In this document: positions 1-8,987 of the stretch, piece by piece | How the letters are laid out: each line of letters begins with the position of its first letter | Numbering within the stretch: the first letter of the stretch is position 1 | Assembly (NCBI GenBank): GCA_951799405.1 | Contig: OX637343.1 | Location: 15,974,524 to 16,038,523 of the forward strand | Source: Agapetus fuscipes | Lineage: Eukaryota > Arthropoda > Insecta > Trichoptera > Glossosomatidae | DNA length: 64,000 bases | Direction of reading: 5' to 3' | Made by a program: the position numbers and the translations under genes | Notes under the pieces: generated by a model | Told to the model about the DNA's origin: nothing | Seen by the model: only the letters and a program-made list of their open reading frames with translations | Databases searched by the model: none

Positions 1-54
1 TTTTCTCAAATTAGTCAAAAGGGTATCTTATGTTTTTTAATCAATCATTCATAT

Positions 55-292
55 TCATATAGGTTGGTATGAGGCTGATCACTCATACTGTAAAAAATGG
101 TTCACTTTGCCAATGTCACCCCTGTTTCAGGGAAGGTCGGCAAGAGTTGCAGGGCTTATGTCCATTTGAGAATTGGGTTTTTATATTGCAGGTCCACATG
201 CGGCATGTGTGGGCGCGAAATTATACGTGTCTACTTGTGGGAATGCATTTGATATATTCTTGCTGCTTAGATTTAGATTTAGATTATAGATT
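55..292 (+). mobile_element. LINE-T 3' UTR fragment
   Basis: This is a copy of the commonest repeat in the window. It starts at a GGTTGGTATGAGGCTGA-like motif, passes a CCACATGCGGCATGTG palindrome, and ends at CAACTTAGATT followed by degenerate AGATT units. Copies at 26440, 44980 and 48610 show the same segment directly downstream of reverse-transcriptase C-terminal codons. I therefore read it as the 3' UTR of a 5'-truncated non-LTR element (LINE-T). Confidence 0.75.
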
Positions 293-304
293 CAAATAAT
301 GACC

Positions 305-512
305 TATAATCAAAGTTGCAAAGAAATTTTAACATTCAAAATTCAAATGAAATGCATGCTCACAAATAGGCACGCGTCAGCTTGCGCTGACAAATTCTGT
401 ATGTGTACATACAAATTAGGATCGAAACCTCAAATGAACATAAGCCCTGCAACTATAGCCGACCTTCCCTGAAACAAGGGTGACATTGGAAAAGTGACCA
501 TTTATTACAGTG
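305..512 (-). mobile_element. LINE-T 3' UTR fragment
   Basis: Diverged minus-strand copy of the LINE-T 3' UTR. The AAGTTGCAAAGA end is at 315, and the GGGTGACATTGG block is at about 478. Confidence 0.6.
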
Positions 513-750
513 CCATTCCATGCCGAGAGCCATGTTCGATCTAAAGGTTTACTCAGCCTTCACAAGAAATAATAACTAGTCCCCCCGTGAGCTGGGAAAC
601 CCCCACTTCAACTGAAAGTGGTTGGTGTGAGGCCGGCCCCCTTACCCGTAAAAATAAATTGGTCCCGAATCGCCACATGCGACCCTTTTGGGGATAACTT
701 AGGCAAGAAGTTACACTATATGGTAGCTTTGTTGCGTGTTGCGTTGCGTT
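508..750 (+). mobile_element. SINE-2 copy (tRNA-derived)
   Basis: The head keeps the SINE-2 tRNA-like segment in degenerate form (CATTCCATGCCGAGAG). It is followed by the family body: a GAGCTGGGAAACCCCCAC block, the AACTGAAAGTGGTTGGTG block, CGCCACATGCGACC, and the AAGAAGTTACACTATAT tail ending in repeated TTGCG. Better copies at 31125 and 51955 retain clear A-box (TAGCTCAGTTGG-like) and B-box (GGTTCGATCC) promoter motifs. Confidence 0.7.
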
Positions 751-794
751 TGCTCCCAGCATATTAAAAATTTGGTTGCACATACTTAGCTAAG

Positions 795-925
795 CCAGCT
801 GATGCACATCATCTTTCTTGTTCATATTCCATCATTTCCCACTTCCGAGAAATATTTAACCGAAGTCCATACCAGAATTAAGCAATCAAATTTAATATGT
901 CAATCAAATATTGATTGGAGGTTAG
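795..925 (+). repeat. Dispersed repeat, copy 1
   Basis: About 130 bp from CAGCTGATG to GATTGGAGGTT are repeated in the same orientation at 44065-44205. Both copies lie next to a SINE-2 element. The family is not recognised. Confidence 0.6.
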
Positions 926-968
926 TGCAACAAGCCCTTGTCTTGTCTTGTATCCTGCCGCCTTTCCT

Positions 969-1190
969 CTAGGGGTGGCCAGTACCTCCACACAAGTGCC
1001 TCCACTTGACTCTGTCCTTGCATACTTCTTTCATCTCATCTAATTTCATCACTCTTTTCATGCATGCTCTTCTCTTGTTTCCACTCTGTAAATTCCATTC
1101 ATTCGCAATCTCATTTATCTGATCAATCCATTGTTTCCTAGGTCTTCCCCTTGCACGCTTACCTGTTACATTCCCTTTATACACCCTAAT
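969..1190 (-). pseudogene. LINE reverse transcriptase, C-terminal remnant
   Basis: The minus strand encodes the end of a non-LTR element polyprotein. The GRPRKQWIDQI motif is followed by a basic stretch ending CKDRVKWRHL. This pattern (RGRPRK-W-D, then a tryptophan-rich DR-W tail) is common at the C-terminus of non-LTR reverse transcriptases. The 5' part is missing, so it is a truncated copy. The same tail appears at 13280, 26796 and 48620, which ties it to LINE-T, but its 3' flank here differs. Confidence 0.7.
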
Positions 1191-1228
1191 GTATTAAAAA
1201 GGCTTTTTTTTATAAATAAAACTCTTAC

Positions 1229-1724
1229 CTTAGAATTCTGTCTCTTCTGTCCGCTTCAAACCCATTCTGGATATCCTGAGCAGAAAACTTCCAGAGCGCC
1301 TCACTTGTAACTACTCCAAAAAGCAAATCATATCTGTTCTGCATATTTCTCCCAGAACTCCTGTCACTTCTCTTCATGTGACTATTATAGTTCTGGCCGG
1401 AATCCGACGGTGCGTAGTTCTGCATATCATTCGGTATGAAATAAGTCAAAAACTCTTTAGCGTAGTCTGTCTTTATGACCACTCCATCAACTGAAGGCCC
1501 GAACGCTGATAGATAGTTTGGTGCTGTAACGTCAGCTTCTAAGAGTTCTTCGATGGGAGAGTCTCGGAGACAGTCGACTATCTGCTCGTGGTCTTTTGCC
1601 AGATCTGCTGGGATTGTGCAGTTGACTTCTCTTGCTAAGCGGACGGAGTAGTTGACTGGATCTTCCACCAAGGCCCAGGAACTGAGCGCTGAACCAGACA
1701 GCAGAACTGCTCGATGGAAGAGAC
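1229..1724 (-). CDS. Nlg: Neuroligin, esterase-like domain exon (partial gene)
   Basis: This is the most 3' exon seen of a minus-strand neuroligin, a postsynaptic adhesion protein with a catalytically dead cholinesterase-like ectodomain. The acceptor TTTTTACAG lies at 1725-1733 and the donor GTAAGAGT at 1221-1228. The exon opens with LFHRAVLLSGSALSSWAL, the conserved segment after the nucleophile elbow. It continues through FGPSVDGVVIKTDY and ends at YDLLFGVVTSEALW...RRDRILR. It joins the 20007-20207 exon in phase 1, rebuilding the Gly in VVPG-LF. A polar insert (residues around SDSGQNYNSHMKRSDRSSG) precedes the YDLLFG motif and may be family-variable. The next exon would lie left of base 1. 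Assignment rests on motif recognition; which arthropod neuroligin paralogue it is cannot be decided here. Confidence 0.93.
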
Positions 1725-2001
1725 CTGTAAAAACAAGAGAAAAATTCATTACTAACTAAAATAAAACAATAATATTGTGATTGTATTTGGGTTATTTTAA
1801 TCAGACTGCAATTTATTTATTTTTTAAGATTTACTTTACATAATGTCGGTTTACAATGTATTATTATCGCCTTCACGGATTAATGTTTCAATCGACTCTG
1901 GCCTGCACACAATTGCGGCTCACATTTATATACGCTCATACGGACGTTTCTCGATTTTTTTAACATATCGGATGATTCGATACTAGAGCGATGTTCTACC
2001 A

Positions 2002-2250
2002 TCTAATCTAATCTAATCTAATCTAAGTTGCAAAATATATGTTACATTAGGAATTCACATTATATGCATTTTCACAAACAGGCACGTATAAGTTCGCGCT
2101 TAAACATGCCGCATGTGGTCCTACAATATAAAAACCCGAATCTCAAATGAACATACACCCTGCAACTCCTGCCGACCTTCCCTGAAACAGGGGTGACATT
2201 AGCAAAGCGAACCATTTTCTACAGCATGGGTGGTCAGCTGTATACCAACC
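2002..2250 (-). mobile_element. LINE-T 3' UTR fragment
   Basis: Minus-strand copy whose AATCT-repeat tail (TCTAA units) is clear at 2003-2025. The other end is the TACCAACC motif near 2250. Confidence 0.75.
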
Positions 2251-2504
2251 ATTCACCATCGTCATTAGAATCACGAATGAGTATGCACTTATACTAGCAT
2301 ACGCTCGTGACACAAATTTGTATTTGCGATGAAGTTCAATACATCCATCCCCAGATATAGGATCCATTTTTTTTAAATATTTGTGAAGAGGGATGCAATT
2401 AACGAATCTTATTTGCGTGGCCAGAAACAGGTATTAATATTATCAAACAATCATTTAAACCATCAATTTTGTTGTATTTTAATTTATGTGTATTTGCAGA
2501 TTGA

Positions 2505-2625
2505 AATATAAACCTCAAATGCACATAAGCCCTGCAACTCTTGTTGATCTTTCTTGAAACAAGGTGACATTGGAAAAGTTAACCATTTTCCACAGTATAG
2601 TTCGTCAGCCTCATATTAACGTATT
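2505..2625 (-). mobile_element. LINE-T 3' UTR fragment, partial
   Basis: Only the CATAAGCCCTGCAACTCTTG to GTCAGCCTCATA part of the family remains. Confidence 0.6.
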
Positions 2626-2679
2626 ATTCAAGGAACTATAAGAAAAACTATAATGAAGAAAATAGAACAAGGATTCTAA

Positions 2680-2885
2680 ATAGATTTTGTAGGGTTTGTG
2701 TATTCACATAGTGAAAATTCATTTTTTTTTTTAAAAAAATATTTTTTTTTTAACGTAGTTTAATTTTCACAATAATGTTTCTGATGACTCTTGATAATGA
2801 CCTGAATATTGATGGTCGAAAGTGCTCGAGATATAAAATATTATTGTGAAAATTAAACTACGTACAAGAAAAAATAATTTTATTT
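2680..2885. repeat. Foldback element with GGTCGAAAG motif
   Basis: Arms of about 25 bp (ACGTAGTTTAATTTTCACAA at 2752 and its complement at 2845) enclose a segment reading TTGATAATGACCTGA, loop, GGTCGAAAG. Related arms occur at 18960, 23885-24420 and 47535. The core looks like a degenerate hammerhead motif. This placement is inference. Confidence 0.55.
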
Positions 2886-3358
2886 TAGGATTCTAAATAA
2901 TTAGAAAAATGTTAAATTGAGTAAAAATAAAACAGTGGTAAATTTAAAAAAAATGTTTTGTTCTTTTAAATTAAATAAAGTTCAAAATAAATATGAATTT
3001 TCACAGTGCTAATACAAAAACCATACAAATATAAAAAAAAAAATCTTAAGAATCACATGAAAAATTCAACCAAAGCTTTTCATTCATAAAAGCAGGCTAC
3101 TCAATGATAACATTAAGTAAGTTTTTTTTTTTGAAAAAAACCAAAACAGAAAAATTCCAGGATTCACACACACATTAAACATCCGATCACTGTTGCTCAT
3201 ACAAAGTCTGTTCGTGTTGATGATACTTAGTCGATGCACACACAAAGTGAATCGCAAACAGGCCCTAATTACTGAGCAAATTAGTGATACCCTCGTGTAG
3301 GGAAGGGAGGCGGTCCATACCAGTGATGGGCAAAGTACGGCCCGCGGGCCATGCATAG

Positions 3359-3764
3359 TGTTATGTAAATATGAAATATAAATATTTAAAATAAGTAGGT
3401 ATTAGTTATAGTTAAAGGAATTATGTATTGTATTCTGTGGGTAGGAATCATTGAATAAAAATACTTGAAGCATCGAGAAATAATGATTACTACGCCTTTC
3501 TGGAACTGTCTAGCAAATATAGATCTAGATTGTACTGTTTTGAAGAGTATAAGAAGGGTGCGAGTTGCTTGCAGAGCGAGTATCCTACGAGCTTTACAAC
3601 TACATACGAGTACATTGAACCAAAACCAGTGAACAGAAACCAAGTGTAATGGAATAGTCGAGACTATCTATGTGAAAATAAATTATTAAAAGTGTAAAAT
3701 AAACAACTGTATAAGAAGACCAGTATTTTTAATTAAAAGACTTTTGAACCCTAAATTCGTAACA
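3359..3764 (+). mobile_element. Solo LTR with 4-bp target duplication
   Basis: Begins TGTTATGTAAAT and ends CGTAACA. It is flanked by ATAG on both sides (3355-3358 and 3765-3768). It is related to, but diverged from, the LTRs of the gag element at 4022. A TATAAG-like box follows GAAGAG near 3545, and AATAAA signals lie near the end. Recombination between two LTRs explains the loss of the interior. Confidence 0.85.
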
Positions 3765-3814
3765 ATAGTATATGGCACATGAATAGTATATGGCCCGCGA
3801 TAATTATATTGCTA

Positions 3815-4021
3815 CGGACTTGGAGTGCCTACGTGCGACTGAAACTTGCATACATATAACAATCTAGCTCTAGTATGATGATGATAGTGTTACCAACTGC
3901 GAACTTGGAGTACCTACGTGCGACTGTAAATACATACATAGAACAGTCTGGCACTAGTATGATGATGATGTTGTTACGAACTACGAACTTGAAGTACCTA
4001 CGTGCGACTGTAAATACATAC
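3815..4021 (+). repeat. Tandem repeat, 83-84 bp unit
   Basis: About 2.5 units share ACTTGGAGTACCTACGTGCG and CACTAGTATGATGATGAT. The start of the next unit resumes after the gag retrotransposon (7983: ATATAAGAGTTTGGCACTAG), so the retrotransposon inserted into the array. Confidence 0.75.
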
Positions 4022-4494
4022 TGTTATGTAAATATAAATATTGAAATAAGTATGGGTAGTTATAGTTATAAGAGTCCTCATAGGTATAGGTAGGTAGGAT
4101 CGATAATTGTGTATAAGTGTAGAATTCTCTAGGCTAAGTAGGTACTTGTTATAATTATAGGAATTCTGTATTACATTTGTAGGTAGGATTTTGGTTGTAT
4201 CTCTAGGTAGTACGTGAAGCGTCGAGAAGTAATAATTACTCTGGAACCGTCTGGCGACTTTAGTTCTGGATCATACTGCTCTGAAGAGTATAAAGGTGCG
4301 AATGGCCTGCAGAGCGGGCCAGTATCATAGCGACTAACAAACACATCGAAGCCATCTGATCAGTGAACCGAAACCAATGGAATAATCGAGAAAGTAGTGT
4401 GAAAATAAATTTTGTAACTGTGTAAAATAAATAACTATTGAAGAAGACCTGTGTATTTTTAATTTGAAGACAATTGAACCCTAATTACGTAACA
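4022..4494 (+). repeat. 5' LTR of the gag-only element
   Basis: TG...CA ends within TGTTATG...GTAACA. A TATAAA box sits at 4289-4294 and AATAAA signals near 4405 and 4428, giving a plausible U3-R-U5 order. Confidence 0.9.
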
Positions 4495-4496
4495 AT

Positions 4497-4514
4497 TGGT
4501 GTCAGGTGTGGGGT
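4497..4514 (+). promoter_or_regulatory. Candidate primer-binding site
   Basis: TGGTGTCAGGTGTGGGG starts two bases after the 5' LTR. It has the TGG start that pairs with a tRNA CCA end. The primer tRNA was not identified. Confidence 0.55.
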
Positions 4515-5114
4515 TGTCAAGAAAAATTAAGATCTTCTGTCTAAAAATAAATAAAATAAATTAAATAGTGTTAAAATGAACTTTATTCAAATTGAACTTT
4601 GTGTGAACTGACTTTTGTGAAAACAAGTGTTTAAATAAATTTTTGTTAAAAGAAAAGACGCAAAAGCAAGTTGCTTATAAATTCTGGAACATCATATGGA
4701 ACATAATTCTGGACCATAGTTTTTTTATTATTGTGTGTGATTAAAAAAATAAAATAAATAAATAAAAATCTTGAAAAATATTACAAAAGAACGTTCCAGA
4801 TTCATCGAGAAAAAGTTTTTGAATAACTATCCTTTGTTTACAAGTGTGTGAATGTACATTAAGTACCTACCTGTGTGTTTGAAAGACTTGAGACGAAATA
4901 AATAATTATGTACTATCAGACATTATTATGTTAAAAATATTGGTGAATTAAAAATAAATATTAAACGACAGTACCTACCTACCAATCAGTGTAATCAGAC
5001 AAATTATTATTTTTGCTAAAGTACGTATTCAAAATAACTTTATATATAAAACTCATAACCCGTATTAAATAAATTTGCAAATATTTTTGTTTTGAAGTTT
5101 GTTAAAAAAAAAAA
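4515..5114 (+). other. 5' leader of the gag-only element
   Basis: About 600 bases of very AT-rich sequence with several short upstream ATGs and no long ORF. It ends in a run of ten A's at the gag start codon (AAAATGG context). It could hold packaging signals, but no structure is evident by eye. Confidence 0.6.
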
Positions 5115-7505
5115 ATGGCTAAGGTGAACATCAAGGACCTCAAAGTCACTGAGCTTAAGAATGAGCTTCTGGAGAGGGACCTGGAGACCTCAGGAGGGAA
5201 GGCGGCCTTACAAGCACGCCTCATGGAAGCTCTAGAACAGTCAGGCGAAGACCCGGCATACTTTGTCATGGCATCTGGGGGAGACCGCGCCCTTGAGGAG
5301 CTGAACCTCAGCATCAATGGAAACTTGAAGGAAGGCCTCACTACCATGGAGGAGAAGATGACCAGTAACCTGACAGGACTGAAAGTGGAGATGGCTGACA
5401 ACGCCAAGACCCTGGAGGAGAAGATGGCTGACAACGCCAAGACCCTGGAGGAGAAGATGGCTGACAACGCCAAGACCCTGCAGGAGAACCTGACGGACCT
5501 GAAAGTGGAGATGACTGAAAACGCCAAGGCCCTGCAGGAAGACCTCGCCAACATGAAAGAGAAGATGAACGAGAATCTCACAACCCTGAAGGGAGAAATG
5601 GAGGAGAAGATGACAGCCCTGAAGGGGGAAATGGAGACTCGGATGTCAAATCTGGAGGTACATCTGCGTGCCGAGCTGGCCGACAAGGGCCAGATGGAGT
5701 CCACCAGAATATCCCCCAAAGGCCTTCACGACGAGACCGACCAGGGATGCTCAACTCCAACCAGGGTCACTAGAGGGGATGATGACCCTTCGCTGGCGAA
5801 GCACAACCTCCCGACCTTCGACGGGAAGACGTCGTGGGAGGAGTATTTGACCCTCTTTGAAACGGCTGCCATGATGGGAGCCTGGAGCCAGCAGAAGAAG
5901 GCTTCGGTTCTCAGCCTGTCGCTCCGAGGAGACGCTCTCAGGGTTCTGCAGGCCATACCCCTGGACAACCGTGGTGACTTTGGGCAGCTGAAGCAGCGCT
6001 TGGATATGCGCTATGGCCACAAGTGCCTGGGGCAGCTGTACAAGTCACAGCTGAACACAAGGGTGCAGAAGCCCAACGAGAGCCTCCAGGAGTTTGAGAT
6101 GGACATCGTCCACCTAGTACGAGACGCTTACCCGACATTCCCTGATGACATCTGCGAGAGCTTGGCAGTGGACAAGTTCCTGAACGGATTGAGAGAATGG
6201 GAGACGCAGCAAGCAGTGAAGCTGGCTCTTCCGAAGACGTTGAACGAGGCGCTAAGCCGAGCTCTCGAATTTGAGGCTGTCAAACAGTCCATCAGGGGCC
6301 ACGCCAGGGTTTGTGCAATCAAGGCAGAGGAGGTCAAACTACCTACAACCGAGGAAATAATAGAAAAAGTGCTGCAGCAACTTGAGCCAACGAGACAGAA
6401 GGCGCACTGCTGGACGTGTGGCCAGCAAGGACACCTGAGCGCGAGGTGCCCAAAGTCTCAAGGACCGGAGAAATTGGAAGACGACCGCAAGGATGTAGAG
6501 ACCACCATGGAGATGAACAAACGGCTGAGGAAACAGCTCCAGGATGCCGAGAGAAAGGTCAAAGTCATGGAGACGGAGAACAGGCAGCTGACGAAGAACT
6601 TGGCCAGCAGTGAAAGGGTCCGGCGAACAGCGGAGGCCGAGAGGGACGAGTTGCACGAGACTGTGCTGAGCCTGGAGAGACAGAACAAGGGGCTTAAGAC
6701 TAAGCTCCAGCAGGTGGAAGCTGGGCAGGGGCCCAGGACGAAGGACACCATCGCCAACCTGGAGTCCAAGAACAGCAACACCAAGGAGGCGGGAGCTCGA
6801 ATGAAGGATAACCACCGGCCAACTCAAAGAGCAAAGTGGTCAAACAATGACCAGCCCGCCCAGAGAGTACAAAAATGCGTCGCATCCAAAGAAGCGCCCC
6901 TGTTTGAGACGTTCTGGAGCAAGGTGCAAGAGGGACAGAAGATTCGCCATGGGGTGACCACAGAAGTCCACAAGGACTTATTTGAGGTCACTGGGGACCA
7001 CACACTGGCATGCAGTGTACCGGAAGATCTAGATATGTCTAGAGGAATTGCACGGGTCTTCCGATACAAATTCGGAGAACCGCAACCCTCGAGCAGCCCG
7101 CAAGGAAGAGCTCTGAGACTACCGAAGGGGCGTCAACAAGCATACTGCCTGGTTGTCCCGGATTCCAGCAACCTGGAAGAGGACTACAAGGCATTGTGGG
7201 ACGGCCTTGTTGAGCTGCGTGACTACATGTTGGAGGATCAGCAGGCGCGTCTGGCAATACCGAAGATGGGTGGCGGCCGCGCTAATCGAGACTGGCGGAT
7301 AATCCGGAGTATGATTGAAGCAGTGTTCTCGGGAGTCGGCATCAGCGTCATGGTGTGCTGCGAGCAAGCGCAGCCGAGAGCCAGTGGGGAGAAATCCGTG
7401 GACTGCCACTTCTTCCTGACCACAGGGTGTCGACGTGGATCAGCATGCCCCTACCTACACAGAGTCAAGACTGTTCCGGGACGAAACAGTCTAGGTGGGG
7501 GGTAG
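5115..7505 (+). CDS. Gag polyprotein with SAP, CCHC, macrodomain and CCCH finger
   Basis: This is a 796-residue retrotransposon protein. Residues 5-41 fit a SAP domain (VTELKNELLERDLETSGGKAAL). Residues 57-190 are coiled coil with an 11-residue repeat. Residues 230-395 (LPTFDGKTSWEEYLTLFE onward) match a Ty3/gypsy-type capsid. C432-C435-H440-C445 form a CCHC nucleic-acid knuckle, followed by a second coiled coil (455-555). Residues about 605-750 resemble a TARG1/ALC1-type macrodomain, the fold that binds ADP-ribose: GDHTLACSVPEDLDMSRGIA with RYKFGE, then a LAIPKMGGG loop at 714-722 and IRSMIEAVF. By-eye alignment puts Pro and Ala at the TARG1 catalytic Lys and Asp, so binding rather than hydrolysis is more likely. 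C764-C772-C778-H782 is a CCCH zinc finger. The stop codon abuts the 3' LTR. There is no pol ORF. Domain calls are by motif only; the macrodomain is the least usual and I rate it about 0.8. Confidence 0.93.
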   Translation: MAKVNIKDLKVTELKNELLERDLETSGGKAALQARLMEALEQSGEDPAYFVMASGGDRALEELNLSINGNLKEGLTTMEEKMTSNLTGLKVEMADNAKTLEEKMADNAKTLEEKMADNAKTLQENLTDLKVEMTENAKALQEDLANMKEKMNENLTTLKGEMEEKMTALKGEMETRMSNLEVHLRAELADKGQMESTRISPKGLHDETDQGCSTPTRVTRGDDDPSLAKHNLPTFDGKTSWEEYLTLFETAAMMGAWSQQKKASVLSLSLRGDALRVLQAIPLDNRGDFGQLKQRLDMRYGHKCLGQLYKSQLNTRVQKPNESLQEFEMDIVHLVRDAYPTFPDDICESLAVDKFLNGLREWETQQAVKLALPKTLNEALSRALEFEAVKQSIRGHARVCAIKAEEVKLPTTEEIIEKVLQQLEPTRQKAHCWTCGQQGHLSARCPKSQGPEKLEDDRKDVETTMEMNKRLRKQLQDAERKVKVMETENRQLTKNLASSERVRRTAEAERDELHETVLSLERQNKGLKTKLQQVEAGQGPRTKDTIANLESKNSNTKEAGARMKDNHRPTQRAKWSNNDQPAQRVQKCVASKEAPLFETFWSKVQEGQKIRHGVTTEVHKDLFEVTGDHTLACSVPEDLDMSRGIARVFRYKFGEPQPSSSPQGRALRLPKGRQQAYCLVVPDSSNLEEDYKALWDGLVELRDYMLEDQQARLAIPKMGGGRANRDWRIIRSMIEAVFSGVGISVMVCCEQAQPRASGEKSVDCHFFLTTGCRRGSACPYLHRVKTVPGRNSLGGG
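5391..5489 (+). repeat. 33-bp in-frame tandem repeat in gag
   Basis: Three units encode M-ADNAKTLEEK. The third ends LQEN instead of LEEK. The repeat extends the coiled coil by three 11-residue blocks and is nearly identical at DNA level, so it is recent. Confidence 0.85.
7491..7505 (+). promoter_or_regulatory. Polypurine tract
   Basis: AGGTGGGGGGTAG immediately precedes the 3' LTR and overlaps the gag stop codon. It fits the plus-strand primer of an LTR element. Confidence 0.7.
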
Positions 7506-7978
7506 TGTTATGTAAATATAAATATTGAAATAAGTATGGGTAGTTATAGTTATAAGAGTCCTCATAGGTATAGGTAGGTAGGATCGATAATTGTGTATAA
7601 GTGTAGAATTCTCTAGGCTAAGTAGGTACTTGTTATAATTATAGGAATTCTGTATTACATTTGTAGGTAGGATTTTGGTTGTATCTCTAGGTAGTACGTG
7701 AAGCGTCGAGAAGTAATAATTACTCTGGAACCGTCTGGCGACTTTAGTTCTGGATCATACTGCTCTGAAGAGTATAAAGGTGCGAATGGCCTGCAGAGCG
7801 GGCCAGTATCATAGCGACTAACAAACACATCGAAGCCATCTGATCAGTGAACCGAAACCAATGGAATAATCGAGAAAGTAGTGTGAAAATAAATTTTGTA
7901 ACTGTGTAAAATAAATAACTATTGAAGAAGACCTGTGTATTTTTAATTTGAAGACAATTGAACCCTAATTTCGTAACA
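7506..7978 (+). repeat. 3' LTR of the gag-only element
   Basis: Same length as the 5' LTR, with one visible substitution (TTTCGTAACA versus TTACGTAACA end). Confidence 0.9.
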
Positions 7979-7989
7979 ATACATATAAG

Positions 7990-8290
7990 AGTTTGGCACT
8001 AGTATTACTGCATACGTGATCCTTATCACGCTGGTGGAATGCTCTGGTGTTGGAATCATCCACTATGTTCACGAACAGTCGAGAACCGTCTGTATGCCCG
8101 TATGAACCAGTATAAATGCAAACCGAAATTTTTGTGCAAGCCAGAGTGTCAATTTAACATTCAGCCGTGAAGTTCGAAAGCCAGAGCTAGAAATCAGTGT
8201 TGTAAATAGTGAACCAAATTGTGTAAAATATATTTGTTAAAATGAAGAATTGCAGTTTAATAAAACTCACAACCTTCCATTTAAGTGTTG
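7990..8290 (+). mobile_element. LTR-like segment inside the hAT element
   Basis: TACGTGATC...CGCTGGTGG, AGTCGAGAACCGTCTG, a TATAAATG box at 8111, then GTGTAAAATATAT and TTAATAAAAC near 8260. The same order is seen at 38700-38960 and 49985-50250. It resembles a third LTR family; no clean ends were found. Confidence 0.45.
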
Positions 8291-8318
8291 CCGCTGGACT
8301 ATGGACTGGTCTGTTAAG
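8268..8318 (-). mobile_element. SINE-1 head fragment
   Basis: Complement reads GACCAGTCCATAGTCCAGCG then GGCAACACTT and GGAAGGTTGTG. This is the tRNA-derived head of SINE-1 without its body. Confidence 0.6.
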
Positions 8319-8463
8319 CTACATAAGTGTGTAATACTGTAATGTTTTTATATGACAAAGTTTCAACATAAAATGCAGTTTTTCTATAATTCCGGCCGTC
8401 CTCTGAAATTTCTAAAACTCTCTGCCCCCCCTTAAAAAAAGTTTGACCTCCACTGGTCTATAC

Positions 8464-8875
8464 CATGAACGGCTGGCCGCAACACTTACAAATAGGTGAT
8501 ATCTTAATTAAATCTCTCAAGTGATACCTAAGCCACTTCAAAGATAGTGTGGAAGAATCTATAGTATTCAAATAAACTAGGGGCGTTGCCCCTGGCTGCT
8601 ACGCAGCCCAACCCCTTAACATTTGTGAAATGTGTATATTGCACATAGTTTCCTCGCGTTAAACTTCGTAGTATTATAAAACATGTAAAATAAAAACACG
8701 CAGTTTTTGTAAAAGAACATTTACTTAGATTTGTTAGGCTTTGATAAAATAAATTTATGAAAATCCGCCATTACAAAAAAATACTGGGAATATCCCGCAC
8801 TGTAAACGGTTATACCTTAATATAATAAATACATCGATAGTGTATGCAAATATTAAAATTTTTGACTCAAATGAA
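8464..8875. other. Intron sequence without recognised feature
   Basis: AT-rich. A short GC island with imperfect dyad symmetry lies at 8580-8617 (GGGGCGTTGCCCC, AACCCC). No coding signal. Confidence 0.5.
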
Positions 8876-8960
8876 CATAAGTGCAAAAAGAGTTGCACTT
8901 ATGTTCATTTGAGTTGTTGTAAGTCCACATGCAGCATGTGTAAGCGTGAACTTTTACGAG
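8876..8960 (+). mobile_element. LINE-T 3' UTR fragment with hairpin
   Basis: Partial copy whose start (ACTCAAATGAACATAAGTGC) is inverted against TGCACTTATGTTCATTTGAG at 8892, forming a 20-bp hairpin just before the minisatellite. Confidence 0.6.
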
Positions 8961-8987
8961 TCTGCTAGTGTACTTGTGTTATGTCAC

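Larger units (their letters stand above)
4022..7978 (+). mobile_element. Complete gag-only LTR retrotransposon
   Basis: Two 473-bp LTRs (4022-4494 and 7506-7978) differ at a single base that I can see (A/T near their 3' ends). The target duplication ATAC is exact (4018-4021 and 7979-7982). The interior holds one long ORF, a primer-site-like TGG motif just after the 5' LTR, and a purine run before the 3' LTR. No protease, reverse transcriptase, RNase H or integrase is present. The element would need enzymes in trans from an autonomous relative, and near-identical LTRs mean recent insertion. Gag domain type and 4-bp duplication suggest Ty3/gypsy. Confidence 0.92.
3321..8455. mobile_element. hAT-like element carrying nested LTR elements
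   Basis: The left end begins CAGTGATGGGCAAAG and the right end is the complement of CAGTGGAGGTCAAAC. The flanks are GTCCATAC (3313-3320) and GTCTATAC (8456-8463), an 8-bp duplication with one difference, as expected for the hAT superfamily. Without the nested solo LTR (3359) and the gag retrotransposon (4022) the element is only about 760 bp and has no transposase, so it is non-autonomous. Superfamily is inferred from ends and duplication length. Confidence 0.7.

Noticed and set aside
5102..5719. 205-codon minus-strand ORF across the start of gag
   Set aside because: Shadow of the coiled-coil repeats of the real plus-strand gene; no motif.
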